Below, piece by piece: positions 21,684 to 35,000 of a stretch of DNA of 60,000 nucleotides; within the stretch, counting starts at the first letter, position 1, and each line of letters begins with the position of its first letter. Below the pieces are notes generated by a model. That model was not told the DNA's origin. It searched no databases and saw only the letters and a list, made by a program, of their open reading frames with translations. Made by a program: the position numbers and the translations under genes. The DNA is from Liolophura sinensis (Eukaryota > Mollusca > Polyplacophora > Chitonida > Chitonidae): positions 15,683,386-15,743,385 of the forward strand of contig NC_088306.1 in assembly GCF_032854445.1 (NCBI RefSeq), given 5' to 3'.

Positions 21684-22067
21684 TTAGTACAGTATATCAG
21701 ATGGATCAGTAAGATCAGTAAACTTACACAGAAGTTCACAACGTCCTGACAAATTAATATGATCAAGGGGAAGTAAAATGGCACATCTTTTTGTCAACTT
21801 GGGTTTTTTAAGATACAAGCAGTTGTTACAGAGAATTCTTCCATGAGAAACAACAGTTGGGTAAGGGGTCTTGAATTCTTTATTTGTTGTATTACAAACC
21901 ACACATAATCTACCAAACCCATAAGATTATCAACTGTTAATTATGTCTTCCCAGACTTCCCTATGGCCATTGGAGGTCTCACATGTTCCGTAGGTGAAGA
22001 TCATTGCTTCATCATTTCTTTCTATGTCAGAGCATAATACCTGATGATCTACACCTTTCTTATATGT
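21684..22067 (-). pseudogene. Broken coding-like stretch with CxxC pairs
   Basis: One minus-strand frame is open from 22067 to 21933 (GVDHQVLCSDIERNDEAM, ending VWEDIINS), is cut by a TGA-TAA pair at 21932-21927, then continues from 21926 to a stop at 21684. The second part has CVVC and, about 22 residues on, CNNC, a zinc-finger-like spacing. Further upstream, coding-like words appear in other frames (HESGFKC near 22200), suggesting frameshifts. I do not recognise the source; it could be a decayed transposon gene or a host pseudogene. An intron covering the stops is possible, but I found no phase-compatible pair of splice sites. Confidence 0.3.
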
Positions 22068-22612
22068 CTAACGCACTTGACTTTCTTCTTTTGAACATCA
22101 TCGGTTTAATAATGAAGAGACTGCAAAACTGTTTTCTTTTTACTTTCCTTACAAAAGAATGATGTCTGGGTCATAGTACACTTGAAGCCTGACTCATGAC
22201 TTAAATGTGCATGCAAGCGCAAAGCTCAGACTAAGATTCATTGGAGAGTTCCACTGGTGAAAAGTAAATACTCCTCAAATAACAAATCTCAATTTCCAGT
22301 ACTGTATTATGACAAATCTGTGATTAAAAAGCAATACATGGATTAATTAAAATATACCAGTATGCCAAAATTAACCTTCATCAAATTGCAAAAAAATGTG
22401 TAAATTACATGACTGTTCAACTGTATCCTAATTAATTAACACCTGGTGGTAATAATTCCCAAAACATCAAGGTCTCAATCAGACTCCTAACTAACGAAGG
22501 AATATTATATATGCAAAATGGTAAGAGGTAAGAGAATTAATGAAAAAAACAAAAATTTATACAGAGTGCCTTTATAGCAGTATTTCAAATCTCAAAGGCA
22601 ACACTAGATATC
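22068..22612. other. AT-rich unassigned sequence
   Basis: Apart from coding-like words near 22080-22210 (see the broken coding stretch), nothing recognised. Confidence 0.4.
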
Positions 22613-22614
22613 TC

Positions 22615-22884
22615 AAAGGAAACCCTATATATGTCCAAAGGAATCCCAGATATGAATGTATGAACACCCAGACAAATGTATTTCCAAAAAAATAAAAAAT
22701 GTAAAAAAAAAATTTTTTTACATTTTTTACTTCTAATAAAAAAAAATGTAAAAAAAATTTTTTTACATTTTTTATTTTTAATAAAAAAATGTAAAAAAAA
22801 ATTTATGTTTTTGGAAATACATTTGTCTGGGTGTCCCATGGACATATCTGGGATTCCTTTGAGTTACATAGGGTTTCCTTTTTT
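22615..22884. mobile_element. Foldback (inverted-repeat) element, ~270 bp
   Basis: The left arm 22615-22690 (ggaatcccagatatg, cacccagacaaatgtatttc) and right arm 22808-22884 are about 75-base imperfect inverted copies. The middle is built of smaller A/T palindromes (ttttttacattttttac). The whole folds into one long hairpin. No coding capacity. Confidence 0.75.
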
Positions 22885-23219
22885 TATATCAAATCATCCA
22901 GCTTGAATATACTGGACACATTTTCTTGCAGGTTTGATTAAATTTGTCCAAACCAGGCTACATGTCAGAATGCACAAGGCCATTATGTTAATCTAACCAC
23001 CAGCAGAGAAATTAAAAGCATGTACAGAATCAGACAACCAGCAAGCTCCTATAGCTTTTACATGCACAGATAAACTAAACAACTCATGAACGAACAAAAA
23101 TTCTGCAACAATTACAATCAGAATAAATATTAATACTTACTGAGTGACTATTTTTACAGTGTATTACTTACTTTACAGTGTACATATATCAATGAAATTT
23201 TCTAATCGCATCATAGCTT

Positions 23220-23590
23220 CTGTCAGTGTAACTGTACACCTGACAATTCGGTCAGCAGACATCACTGTAACAATTGTACAAGTTACACTTCAGTCAGAAG
23301 ACATCATTGTAATAACCGTACAACTGACAGCTCTGTCCACAGACATTGTAACAACTGTACAACTGACAATTCAGTCAGCAAACATCATTGTCACAACCAG
23401 TGAAACAGACATCATTGTAACAACTGACAATTCAGTTTGCAGACACTGTAACAACCAGTACAACTGACAATTCTGTGGACAGACATCACTGTAACAAATG
23501 ATGTACAACTGACAATTCAGTTAACAGACATCACTGTAACAACTGACAATTCAGTCAGCAGACATTACTGTAACAACTTCCCATGATATA
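23220..23590. repeat. Degenerate tandem repeat (~40 bp)
   Basis: Repeats of gacatcactgtaacaactg and acaattcagtcagca with irregular spacing. Confidence 0.75.
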
Positions 23591-23929
23591 TCCAGTTGTA
23601 GAGTGCACTACAATGTAATAAAAATTATACCAAATACTGATAAGGTTACGGACAAGGTATAACCTATTCCTCCCCAACAATATTTACTGTGTTTTATAAA
23701 TTGCATTAAATGTGTACATGATATTAATACATGTATATAAACAATAAATTCTGGACATCTATTGAAGTTAGCATGTGAATCTTCTCACATCAAATTGGAT
23801 TGCATTGCTTACAAATATGGATCCCAAGAATATCTGAATATCTGTATCCCACCTGCTCTAAATTCTTCCACACTAAAGAATGCTAATACACATATTCAAG
23901 CTCACCCACTCTTTACATACGCTATAACT

Positions 23930-24720
23930 GGACATTCCTTTCCACAAACACCATGATAAACGTGTATCATCAGGTGTCATTCAACATTCCTGTCCACAAA
24001 CATCATGACAACAGTGTATCAAGTGGTGTCTCTGGATCTTGTGTACAGACACCATGATAACAGTGTGTCAGGAGCTGTCATTGGACATTCGTGTCCACAA
24101 ACACCAGTGCAACAGTATATCATGAGGTGTACCTGGCCCTTGTGTACAAACACCATGATAACAGTGTGTCAGGAGCTGTCATTGGACATTCGTGTCCACA
24201 AACACCAGTGCAACAGTATATCATGAGGTGTACCTGGCCCTTGTGTACAAACACCATGATAACAGTGTGTCAGGAGTTGTCACTGAACATTCCTGTGCAC
24301 AAACATTAATGTACCAGTGTATTATTTGGTGTCCCTGGATCTTGTGTACAGACACCATGACAACAGTGTCATGAGGTGTCCCTGGATCTTGTGTACAAAC
24401 ACCAAGATAACAGTGTGTCAGGAGCTGTCACTGGACATTCCTTTCCACAAACACCAATGTAACAGTGTATTATTTGGTGTCCCTGGATCTTGTGTACAGA
24501 CACCATGACAACAGTGTCATGAGGTGTCCCTGGATCTTGTGTACAAACACCAAGATAACAGTGTGTCAGGAGCTGTCACTGGACATTCCTGTGCACAAAC
24601 ACCATGACAACAGTGTGTTATGATCTGTCAATGGACATTCCTTTCCACAAACAACAACATAACAGTGCATCGTGAGGTGTTTATATTGTATGACACAGTC
24701 ACTGGACATTCCTCTAAACA
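23930..24720. repeat. ~50-bp minisatellite with 101-bp dimer
   Basis: Alternating units with caggagctgtcattggacat and gaggtgtccctggatcttgt, each followed by gtacaaacaccatgataaca-like sequence. The dimer spacing is 101 bases (24061 and 24162). Confidence 0.85.
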
Positions 24721-26257
24721 TAACTATGACACTGCAACCACATACACATTCGTAGTAAACATCTAAATATCTATCATGTACATTTCACCGGAAAATGAGC
24801 ATACTAAAATAATACCAGTTACTATTATTATTTGCTGTCTTTAACAATTCTCCAAGTTACAGGCAAAGACACCATTTGAACTATTTAGAAAGAAACCAAG
24901 TATTACCTGTTTGCGAGTTAAGATTTGAAAATTAGAGTTGGCCTACCGTGCACGCATAACTTCTTTTGTAATAATGAAAATACATGTAGGTACTTATTAC
25001 ATCCCATCATTACATCCCATTATTACATGCATCCTGAATGAAATGCTACATGTACTGTATTGGTAGTGCAATATCTACAGAATGAACATATTTCTGTAAT
25101 TCTGACTACACTTGCTGCAGAAATGTGGTTGTAGTACCAAGAGACACATACATGTGATGACATGCCTTTTTCTTTCAAGTAATAAAAAAAACTCTTGAGT
25201 GTGTCTGAGGTGACAGTCATGTTCACATGCAGTCGTCTCCCCTTGTTTTTTCTTAGACCTACACGAACTGCATTGGTTATTCAGAAACCATCAAAATATT
25301 TTCATGTACATACGCACCAATCCATGGAACTGAAGGTTAAATTAAAAGTATTAACTCATTCTTTCCTTTCAAAAACATAACAAAACATTTATTTATACGG
25401 TGAAAATAAAATGATTAAAAGTAAAGCACTAAATTGAAGACAAGTCAAACACTAAGATAATGTACAGAGTGTACAATGATAAAAAGAATACAGTTGACAA
25501 CATACATGTACAGAAATAATGGGCTTGGCACATACTGTGGTTCTCCTCTCCTTGATTCTGATTGATTCATCCACTTTATAGACCCACTGAAGGGATTTTT
25601 TTTGTTATGTTTAATCGTAACTTTTTATCAGGAAAAGTTTAGTCTTGGTATCAAAATATGATTTTAGGGCCTTCATGTTCTGACAATTCATCTTACATAC
25701 CAAGCTTTAGACGAAATGCATTAACTGAAATTATTTCCCACAAAAAAACATGCTATCATCTCACCTATTGGGTGATAAAGCGCCACAGTTCAGCTATTTA
25801 CATGTATATAATTGGTATACTACTAGACGATGTACACCAGAGTTATGTTTATAGGTGAGGGAAACTGGAGGTAATTAACACCTGTCTGTGTCCAAGTACA
25901 TGTGCCTAACATAGCACCTGACTGAAAGCCACAGCCAAACTAGAGTGCCTATACACAAGTCAGCGACCGCTTTGGTATTAAGGTGTCTGATGAGGAACCC
26001 CGTAAATAAATTAGCCTTCGTGGCTGGCTGATTATTTCTTACTTCAGACAATCGATACATGTACAATGTACAAGACCACGTTCAGCTGACACTGCCTGTG
26101 TTGCGACCATAACTGTGCTACTCTGCTCTGATACAATGTGTAATGGCATACATGTATATTGTGTTCCGCTACCTTGATATGCGAGCGATATTCACACTAT
26201 ATAGAGGTACATTGTTTGTATGTATAAACACAGACTTATTATGGATAAATTCTCTGC
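24721..26257. other. AT-rich unassigned sequence
   Basis: No gene or clear repeat seen. Confidence 0.4.
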
Positions 26258-27238
26258 ATGATATTACATGTGTTTAGCATGAGCCACAGGCACGTGCAGC
26301 ATAACAGTCTAGACCAGAAACTGCTGGACAATAGGTATGTTGACTATTCAGTGAATGTCCCAGTAAATGATATTACATGTGTTTATCATGAGCCACAGGC
26401 AAGTGCAGCATAACGATCTAGACCAGAAACTGTTGGACAATAGGTATGTTGACTATCCAGTGAATGTCCCAGTAAATGATATTACATGTGTTTAGCATGA
26501 GCCACAGGCAAGTGCAGCATAACAGTCTAGACCAGAAACTGTTGGACAATAGGTATGTTGACTATCCAGTGAATGTCCCAGTAAATGATATTATATGTGT
26601 TTAGCATGAGCCACAGGCAAGTGCAGCATAACAGTCTAGACCAGAAACTATTGGACAATAGGTATGTTGACTATCCAGTGAATGTCCCAGTAAATGATAT
26701 TACATGTGTTTAGCATGAGCCACAGGCACGTGCAGCATAACAGTCTAGACCAGAAACTGTTGGCCAATAGGTATTTTGACTATCCAGTGAATGTTCCAGT
26801 AAATGATATTACATGTGTTTAGCATGAGCCACAGGCATGTGCAGCATAACAGTCTAGACCAGAAACTGTTGGACATTAGGTATGTTGACTATCCAGTGAA
26901 TGTCCCAATAAATGATATTACATGTGTTTAGCATGAGCCACAGGCATGTGCAGCATAACGGTCTAGACCAGAAACTGTTGGACAATAGGTATGTTGACTA
27001 TCCAGTGAATGTCCCAGTAAATGATATTACATGTGTTTAGCATGAGCCACAGGCATGTGCATCATAACGGTCTAGACCAGAAACTGTTAGACAATAGGTA
27101 TGTTGACTATCCAGTGAATGTCCCAGTAAATGATATTATATGTGTTTAGCATGAGCCACAGGCATGTGCAGCATAACAGTCTAGACCAGAAACTGTTGGA
27201 CAATAGGTATATTGACTATCCAGTGAATGTCCCAGTAA
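26258..27238. repeat. 109-bp minisatellite, 9 copies
   Basis: Nine head-to-tail units starting atgatattacatgtgtttag at exact 109-base steps (26258, 26367, 26476, 26585 and so on). Copies differ by only a few bases, so the array is young or well homogenised. Confidence 0.95.
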
Positions 27239-28403
27239 ATCTCAGGCATGAACAAAGTGATATCAATTCTTAAATTATGCTAAAAAATATCCAAATAGAC
27301 AAAGATACAGTCATGTTAAAAAACGGACCAGTTCTAATATTTCAGCAGCATATTAGATATGACAATTGCATTCACGATACAAATATGTGAAAATATGCAG
27401 AAATATTCCAGTAAATGCTAACAGATAGATTTGGGCTTCTATGATTGTTCACAATAGGGCTTGACACATACATTAAAAAAAAATAGCCACACAAAAGCTA
27501 CATGACATTTTAGAAAAATGTGAATCTCTTTTACAATCCATGTCTTACACAATCCATGTCGACTGGCTGCTAAGGGAGAAAGGTATTATCTTATTCACAG
27601 CATCTGTCCTGGTCAGGCTTCAATGAACTCTGAACTCTTATCTACACTACAGCAGTTAAACAGTGTAAATTCTGTTTCTCTTTCAAATAAGCAACAGGAG
27701 TCAAAAAGTAAAGTTTGTTCATGGCTATCATAATTTTGCCTCCATTTTCAGGCTCAGCTACTTGCTACACTGTAGGCATGTTAAATTGCATCCGCTCTAC
27801 ACATCAAGCAACATCCACAGAGTTAACCACACATCCATGCAGAAGGTATACATGTACCAACATTATACTAGGATGACATACTGTACGCTGTATACGTTTT
27901 AAAGTTCCCCCTGTGCAGTAATTAGAACATGGAATTTTCCCCATTTTGACCTGTTTAAAAATCAACCCTTCTGTCTGTGTATAAGTTATGTTCCAGCCCT
28001 GGTGCATGATTCATAAGGCATATGAAGTTTCAAGTTCACTAACAAATACAAGTTCCTTAACTTCTCTCAAGGTAGTAAAATTTTCCCCACGAAAATTACT
28101 TGCACAATAATTTCTATGCTAAAGATAAGCAATAGTTCCCGCTTTGATACAGCTTCCTAAAATATAAAGCAAATTCACAACACTTGCTTGCAGTGTCTCA
28201 TGCTTTACAACAGTTTTTATGTGACGTACATCCCTGAAATAGATGTAGTTTATGCTTGCTTAATGGTTAGAGGGTTTTTACATGTAGGAACTATTTTGTC
28301 AGCCATGTTGGAGTACAGCTTAGATACCACGCCATGATATCATATCCTTCCAACATGGCTGCCAGTCTGTTTTCCCATTAAAGTTGACAGAACATGCAAA
28401 GCC
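27239..28403. other. Region downstream of glycogenin
   Basis: AT-rich. May hold further 3' UTR if a distal poly(A) site is used. No gene seen. Confidence 0.4.
28300..28361 (-). other. 13-bp perfect inverted repeat beyond the glycogenin poly(A) signal
   Basis: cagccatgttgga at 28300-28312 is the exact reverse complement of 28349-28361, with a 36-base loop. It could form a stem in a transcript. It lies 42 bases beyond the candidate poly(A) signal, so it is in the mRNA only if a later site is used. Confidence 0.4.
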
Positions 28404-28409
28404 TTTATT
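28404..28409 (-). promoter_or_regulatory. GYG1: Candidate poly(A) signal of glycogenin
   Basis: The minus strand reads AATAAA here, about 258 bases after the stop codon. It is the first hexamer I see downstream of the gene. No transcript data confirm its use. Confidence 0.45.
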
Positions 28410-28666
28410 ATCATTAAACACGGGACCACTGAGGTCACAACATGGAGATGCCAGATCTCTCTACAAATACCATTAGATCAAAACCAGCTGCAGTTAAACT
28501 GTGGAGTTCTGCTAAACCAGGGGACACAACTCCTCATTTACACACACAGTAACTAATGCGAAGAAAATTATAGCTAGGTCAACTACTCCAGTGCACAGTG
28601 CCTTTGGCAAAGATGCGCAGGAAATCTCCACCAATGCCAGTCAAAACCATAATGTTCGAGCAGGCA

Positions 28667-29056
28667 CTACTTGGGTGCAGCTTTAGAGGTTAACTTGATT
28701 GAGGTTTTCACCGCTTTCGGTTGCGGAACATTGATGGAAGGCTGTGGTTTTGAGCTCGGGGAGATACTGATGGTTGACACAGCTTTACCGGATCCCGCAT
28801 CAGTTCTGTTGGTTTCTGCCGTAGGGCTGACACGAGGGAAGGGCGCCTGGGACGCTTGTACGACAGGTTCAGCTGCACCGGCATGAATGGTAGCATCCAA
28901 TTTTCTCTGAATATTGGCGAAAGAGTCTCTGCCCAGGTAATCGATCTGTCCCTTCTCCCAGGCAAGTTTTCGCTCCCAGTCATTGAGTTCCACTGATGCC
29001 CCGCCTCCCGCTGCGCTGGAGATTTGCAGGGTGCCCATGCCTCCTGTTATCACTGC
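28667..29056 (-). CDS. GYG1: Glycogenin last exon (glycogen-synthase-binding motif)
   Basis: It starts AVITGGMG after a ttttag acceptor. [20 protein letters not shown] followed by ANIQRKLD matches the conserved glycogenin C-terminus that docks glycogen synthase. Unusually, about 75 further residues rich in Ser, Pro and Lys follow before TAG at 28669-28667. In vertebrates the motif is at the very end. Confidence 0.93.
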   Translation of the reverse strand, partial: AVITGGMGTLQISSAAGGGASVELNDWERKLAWEKGQIDYLGRDSFANIQRKLDATIHAGAAEPVVQASQAPFPRVSPTAETNRTDAGSGKAVSTISISPSSKPQPSINVPQPKAVKTSIKLTSKAAPK

Positions 29057-32000
29057 CTAAAATCAGACAACAACACATTTACACCTATGTCATTCTGCAT
29101 CACACTGTACAAAAGTGCTCTGCAAAGACACAAAAAAAAGAGAGTGAAGTATGTAACCATGGTGACAAATATTTAATTAAACTGAACTCTCAGTGACATT
29201 CTATGCTACAAATGCCTAACTGGTTCAAACTGGCGCGTGTCAACAGAAAGTGGAGTTAAGTTCACAGAGTAAAGTACTTAGATTAACACCTTTTTGGAAT
29301 AGCATGCAAATTTGGCTAGGACCATAGTGACTTCAAAGCGAAGCCAACCTCTGTCATTCTTACTATAACTGTCTCCAATATAAACAATATGAAGGCGCTG
29401 TAGAAAAATATCAACAGCTAGAACTTTTGTTTAGACACCTCATTTATTTAATTTGTGTTAATTAAAACATCATGCATAAGGATTTTCACTTTAAATACGG
29501 ACAACAGAGATGAGGTTTCTGGCCAGGCACCTGGCAAATCTACATTCCAGCTGAGGCCATATCAGGTCTTTACTTTCGACCAAATTCTTACTAAATTCTA
29601 GTTGATTCTCGCAAATGACATTTACGGGAAATTGCTAAAGGCAAGACCTTGATCTGAATCCTGCAGCCTGATGGTTCAGGTGCTGTAATGAGAACACTAC
29701 CTTTGTGGAATGAGCCCACAAGGCCTCTACATGTACACCTGTATAACACGACAATTTAACACCAAAGAGAAATAGAAAAAAAAAAGCATGCACGAGCGAA
29801 TTATCAGGTTCATACTGTACATGTAGCTGGTATTTTCTTCAATATTACTTTCTCACGATGTAACACTATGACTGAGAGAGGACTGAAAAGGATAAGGAAA
29901 CACATTCCACTACAACAAATGAAACAGCTGTATTAAAAACTTTTCTTTAATAATAACAATCTTGCGAATTTGTAAATGCACATGCATTTATAATTGGAAT
30001 AGGCAGTTCGCCATGAGACTGCTAGATGCAAAATGTGCTTTGTGCAAGATATACCATGACAGCAAGTGCCATTTCATGCAAAATTGACTCAGCAAATTAA
30101 TGGATTTGCTATGCTAGTGCTTGATGTAACAAATACCCATAACGTTTAACAGGCAGGGAGCATCCTGTACCAACAATCATAGCCTAAGTTGACTGTAACT
30201 ACCATGGCAAGACATCTTTTTAACATATGTTGCCGTGGTCGTTACAATCAACTTAGCCTACAATCACTTCGTGCAAGAGGCTCCAGGTATCTAAGTGTGC
30301 ATGCACTTAAAAGATACAGAAGTAAGATAGAGGCATGCTGGACAACATATATTATCATTATTATAATGTACTACGTAACAAAGTCAACAAATTTAAGAAT
30401 GGCAAGTATTCTTCTTTAACTTGATGAAACACATTACAAGTACATGTACAAACGAAACAAATGTCTTTGAAGAGAACTTTAAACAGATGCGAATGAAATG
30501 GAAATGCTCCACGAATTAGTACGATACTGTATGCAAGTTATAAAATTGCCAAATACAGGATAAAACCACACATAACATTCATATTTAAGGTTATCACTGT
30601 TGAAGAAAAAAAAAACAGATGAAAATGACCAAACCAAACATAGCATAGATTTGACAGTTCTGGCTTTGGTGAGAGAAAATGATAATGAAAAAAACTGCTA
30701 CGATACCAGTTATTGTGGAAAAGCATATATTATGACATGAGCTACTGTGAGAAAGAGACTGCAACAGAATGATAGTGGTTGAAATGGTTGCTAAATGTAT
30801 ACATGAAATTAGCTACTGCCGTACTGCAGGGAAAGTGATTGCTACACAACTATAGTGGTTAAAACGGTTGCTACATGTATATATGAAATTAGATACTGCA
30901 GGGAAAGTGATTGCTACAGAACTATAGTGGTTAAAATGGTTGCTACATGTATATATGAAATTAGCTACTGCTGGGAAAGTGATTGCTACAAAACTACAGT
31001 GGTTAAAATTGTTGCTACATGTATATATGAAATTAGGTACTGCCGGGAAAGTGATTGCTACAGAACTACAGTGGTTAAAATGGTTGCTACATAAGAAATT
31101 AGCTACGACAGGGAAAGTGATTGCTACAGAACTATAGTGGTTAAAATGGTTGCTACATGTATATATGAAATTGGCTACTACAGGGAAAGTGATTGCTACA
31201 GAACTATAGCGGTTAAAATGGTTGCTACATATGAAATTAGCTAGTTTGGGAGACTGGCTGGTATAAACAACCTACTGGAAAATTGCTATGTCACAGTCAT
31301 TTCTATGCTGCTAACTAGTCATTGCTGTAACTGTAGTTTTGTGGAAAAGCATATACTGTAAACGCCTCTTTATATTTTGAAATATTGCCGATGTGGCGTT
31401 AAGCCATTATCATTCATTCATTCATTCGCAGGTATAAACTTTCGCGGATTTGGTAAGGAGAAACATACGCTGGAATCAACTTTCGCGGATCTTAGCAGAA
31501 TTTTTGGACAACTGATAAACGAAAATTAAACTTCAATACCGAAACATCAAGTAATAAAACAACTCAAGCATTCAAGTAACAATGTTATCATTTAAACTTG
31601 TTTGTACCTGTAAGATACGACAAAAATTCTATGCCATTCACTAACTTGATCAGACAAAGGAAGTTAATCCTCTTAAACTTTTAATCTTTTGAAGACTGTT
31701 AATCTTTATAAGACAAAGCCGTTACAAGCTGTGCGAGCAAATATTCGTGTCACTCACTCCCAGAGATGACGAAGGATGAAATGTAATAAATCCCAGAATT
31801 TTAAATCTCATGCATCAGCAGTGTGAGTGAAACTTTGAGTGAACTGTGACAGATTTGAGTAAATTTCTCAGAAATCATCATTATGAAAAAGAAGTCTGAA
31901 GTGCGGAAACCCCTGATCAATGTATCGGGCGTGTCGGAAAAAGTGATCTGAGTGGAAGTCAAGTAGAGTCGATAAAAAAAAAACCCTCTCTCATCATATG

Positions 32001-35000
32001 TATATCATATCATGTACACATGCTCAGTATAAATTATCGATTTGTATGTCTCTAACCATGGCAATAAATCAACAACAACCACATCGCAATGTGGCAATAC
32101 TTAGACGGAGCTAAGTCTCCTTAAATGAAAGCAAGATTAACTGATGATCAATTAAGCTGGATTTGTGAAAGCCGGAATACATTCTAATTAGGTATTTCTA
32201 ATTAAAGTGTTTGAAAAAGTATTAGAACTGTAGTGCTTGTTAAATTTATAACTGTAATGCATGCTACTTTAATAAATTACTTACATGGGTTTTATATTTA
32301 ATGGCACTTATTTTCGGAGAAATGTGTTTGCAGCGAAATCCGCAAATGTTAGTACCATGCGAATAAAAAGGAATTTACAGTAACTTAGAATTAACATTTG
32401 CTACAAGGGTCTAGCTGGTGGGAGAAAGTTTTTGCAAATAGTACTGTAGTTGATGCAAGAAAGCATTAGCTATGGGGCTGGCTAGTGAGAGAAAGTTTTT
32501 GCCACATGTATGGTACTGTAGTTCGTGTGAGAAGTTTTGGCAATAGTACTGTTGTTGATGTAAGAAAACATTTGCTATGGGATAAGCTGATGAAAGAAAG
32601 CCTTTGCTATAATGCTGTAGCTAAGGTGAGAAAGCTTTTGTTATGGAACTAGTTATGGAAAGAAACTGAGAGCTATGGGACAAGCCATTGTGCCAAAAGC
32701 TGTTTGCTGTAGCAATGAAGCTGACATGAAAGCAAAGTAAATGAAGACCACAAAATGACAGACAATACGGATATTAAAATGTGTGAGAATGATGAATAAA
32801 ATAGCATACCCCCGAATCAGTTTGGTTCATTAAACCAAACAGAGTTAGCTGTCGACAGGAAAAAAAAGAGTCAGTGGATTAATACAAATATAAACACATT
32901 TAGCCGTATACACACTCAATGGGAGGTAAATATGAGCATCCACAAACATCCAATCAAAATGCATAATACATCAAACACATCGTATGTACCCAAATGTACA
33001 TACGATAAATGAACTCGCACATGAGAGATGTTCAGTACAAATTTATGCTTGTCAAATCAGATCCAATTTCAAACAAAGCACATATATTTATAGCAAGTTT
33101 CTGGAAATCTGTTTTGTACATGTATAAAAGACTGAATATTAAAAAGCTAACAAAATGTCAGTACATTCACAAACGTTTATATCACATGTAAATAATGACT
33201 AATACATGTAGTAATATTTAACAAGATAACCAGGCAAAATTCCACACGAAAAGACACACCATGTTCACAGCATACAGTATAACTAAGCATCTTCACACAT
33301 AATATTTAAACCAGGATTTTCCACTAAGTCATTGTTTCACATGCATGTATGTATTTCCTAGAAACTTTCCAATTCTGTTCTTCATTTGTATTTATAGTCA
33401 ATTTGATTCTCCAAGCACCACCACTCCCCCTTCCCCCCCACCCCCCCCCCCCCACCCCCCGTGGTATTTTGACTGTTCTACCATGTCCACCATTTATAAA
33501 ATTGTAGACAGAATTCAGAATTGGACCGCAGTACTGAGGGAGAGATGTGTGTATAATACACATGGTAGGCAGTACTGGGAGAGAGATGTGTGTATTATAC
33601 ACGTGGTAGGCAGTACTAGGGGAGAGCTGTATGTATTATGCCTGTGGCAGGCAGTACTGAGGTAGAGATGTGTGTATTATACATGTGGTAGGCAGTATTG
33701 AGGGCGAGATGTGAGTATTATACACATGGTAAGCAGTACTGAGGGAGAGATGTGTGTATTATACATGTGGTAGGCAGTACTGGGAGAGAGATGTGTGTAT
33801 TATACACATGGTAGGCAGTACTGACGGAGAGATGTGTGTATTATGCCTGTGGTAGGCAGTACTGAGGGAGAGATGTGTGTATTATACATGTGGTAGGCAT
33901 TACTGAGGGAGAGATGTGTGTATTATACACATGGTAGACAGTACTGGGAGAGAGATGTGTGTATTATACACATGGTAGGTTCTACTAGGGGAGAGCTGTG
34001 TGTATTATACATGTGGTAGGCAGTACACAGGGAGAGATGTGTGTATTATACACATGGTAGGCAGTACTGAGGGAGAGATGTCTGTATTATACATGTGGTA
34101 GGCAGTACTGAGGGAGAGATGTGTATATTATACACATGGGAGGCAGTACTGAGGGAGGGATGTGTGTATTCTACACATGGTAGGCAGTACTGAGGGAGAG
34201 ATGTATGTATTATACACATGGTAGGCAGTACTGAGGGAGAGTTGTGTGTATTATGCCTGTGGTAGGCAGTACTGAGGGAGAGATGTGTGTATTATGCCTA
34301 TGATAGGCAGTACTGAGGGAGAGATGTATTATACACGTGGTAGGCAGTACTGAGGGAGAGATGTGTGTATTATACACTTGGCAGGCAGTACTGAGGGAGA
34401 GATGTGTGTATTTTGCCTGTGGTAGGCAGTACTGAGGGAGAGATGTGTGTATTATACACATGGTAGGCAGTACTGAGGGAGAGATGTGTGTATCATACAC
34501 ATGGTAGGCAGTACTGAGGGAGAGATGTGTGTATTATACACGTGGTAGGCAGTACTGAGGGAGAGATGTCTGTATTATACACATGGTAGGCAGTACTGAG
34601 GGAGGGATGTGTGTATTATACATGTGGTAGGCAGTACTGAGGGAGAGATGTGTGTATTATGCACATGGTAGGCAGTACTGAGGGAGAGATGTGTGTATTA
34701 TACACATGGTAGGCAGTACTGAGGGAGAGATGTGTGTATCATACACATGGTAGGCAGTACTGAGGGAGAGATGTGTGTATTATACACATGGTAGGCAGTA
34801 CTGAGGGAGAGATGTGTGTATTATACACATGGTAGGCAGTACTGAGGGAGAGATGTGTGTATTATACACATGGTAGGCAGTACTGAGGGAGGGATGTGTG
34901 TATTATACATGTGGTAGGCAGTACTGAGGGAGAGATGTCTATTATACACATGGTAGGCAGTACTGAGGGAGGGATGTGTGTATTATACATGTGGTAGGCA

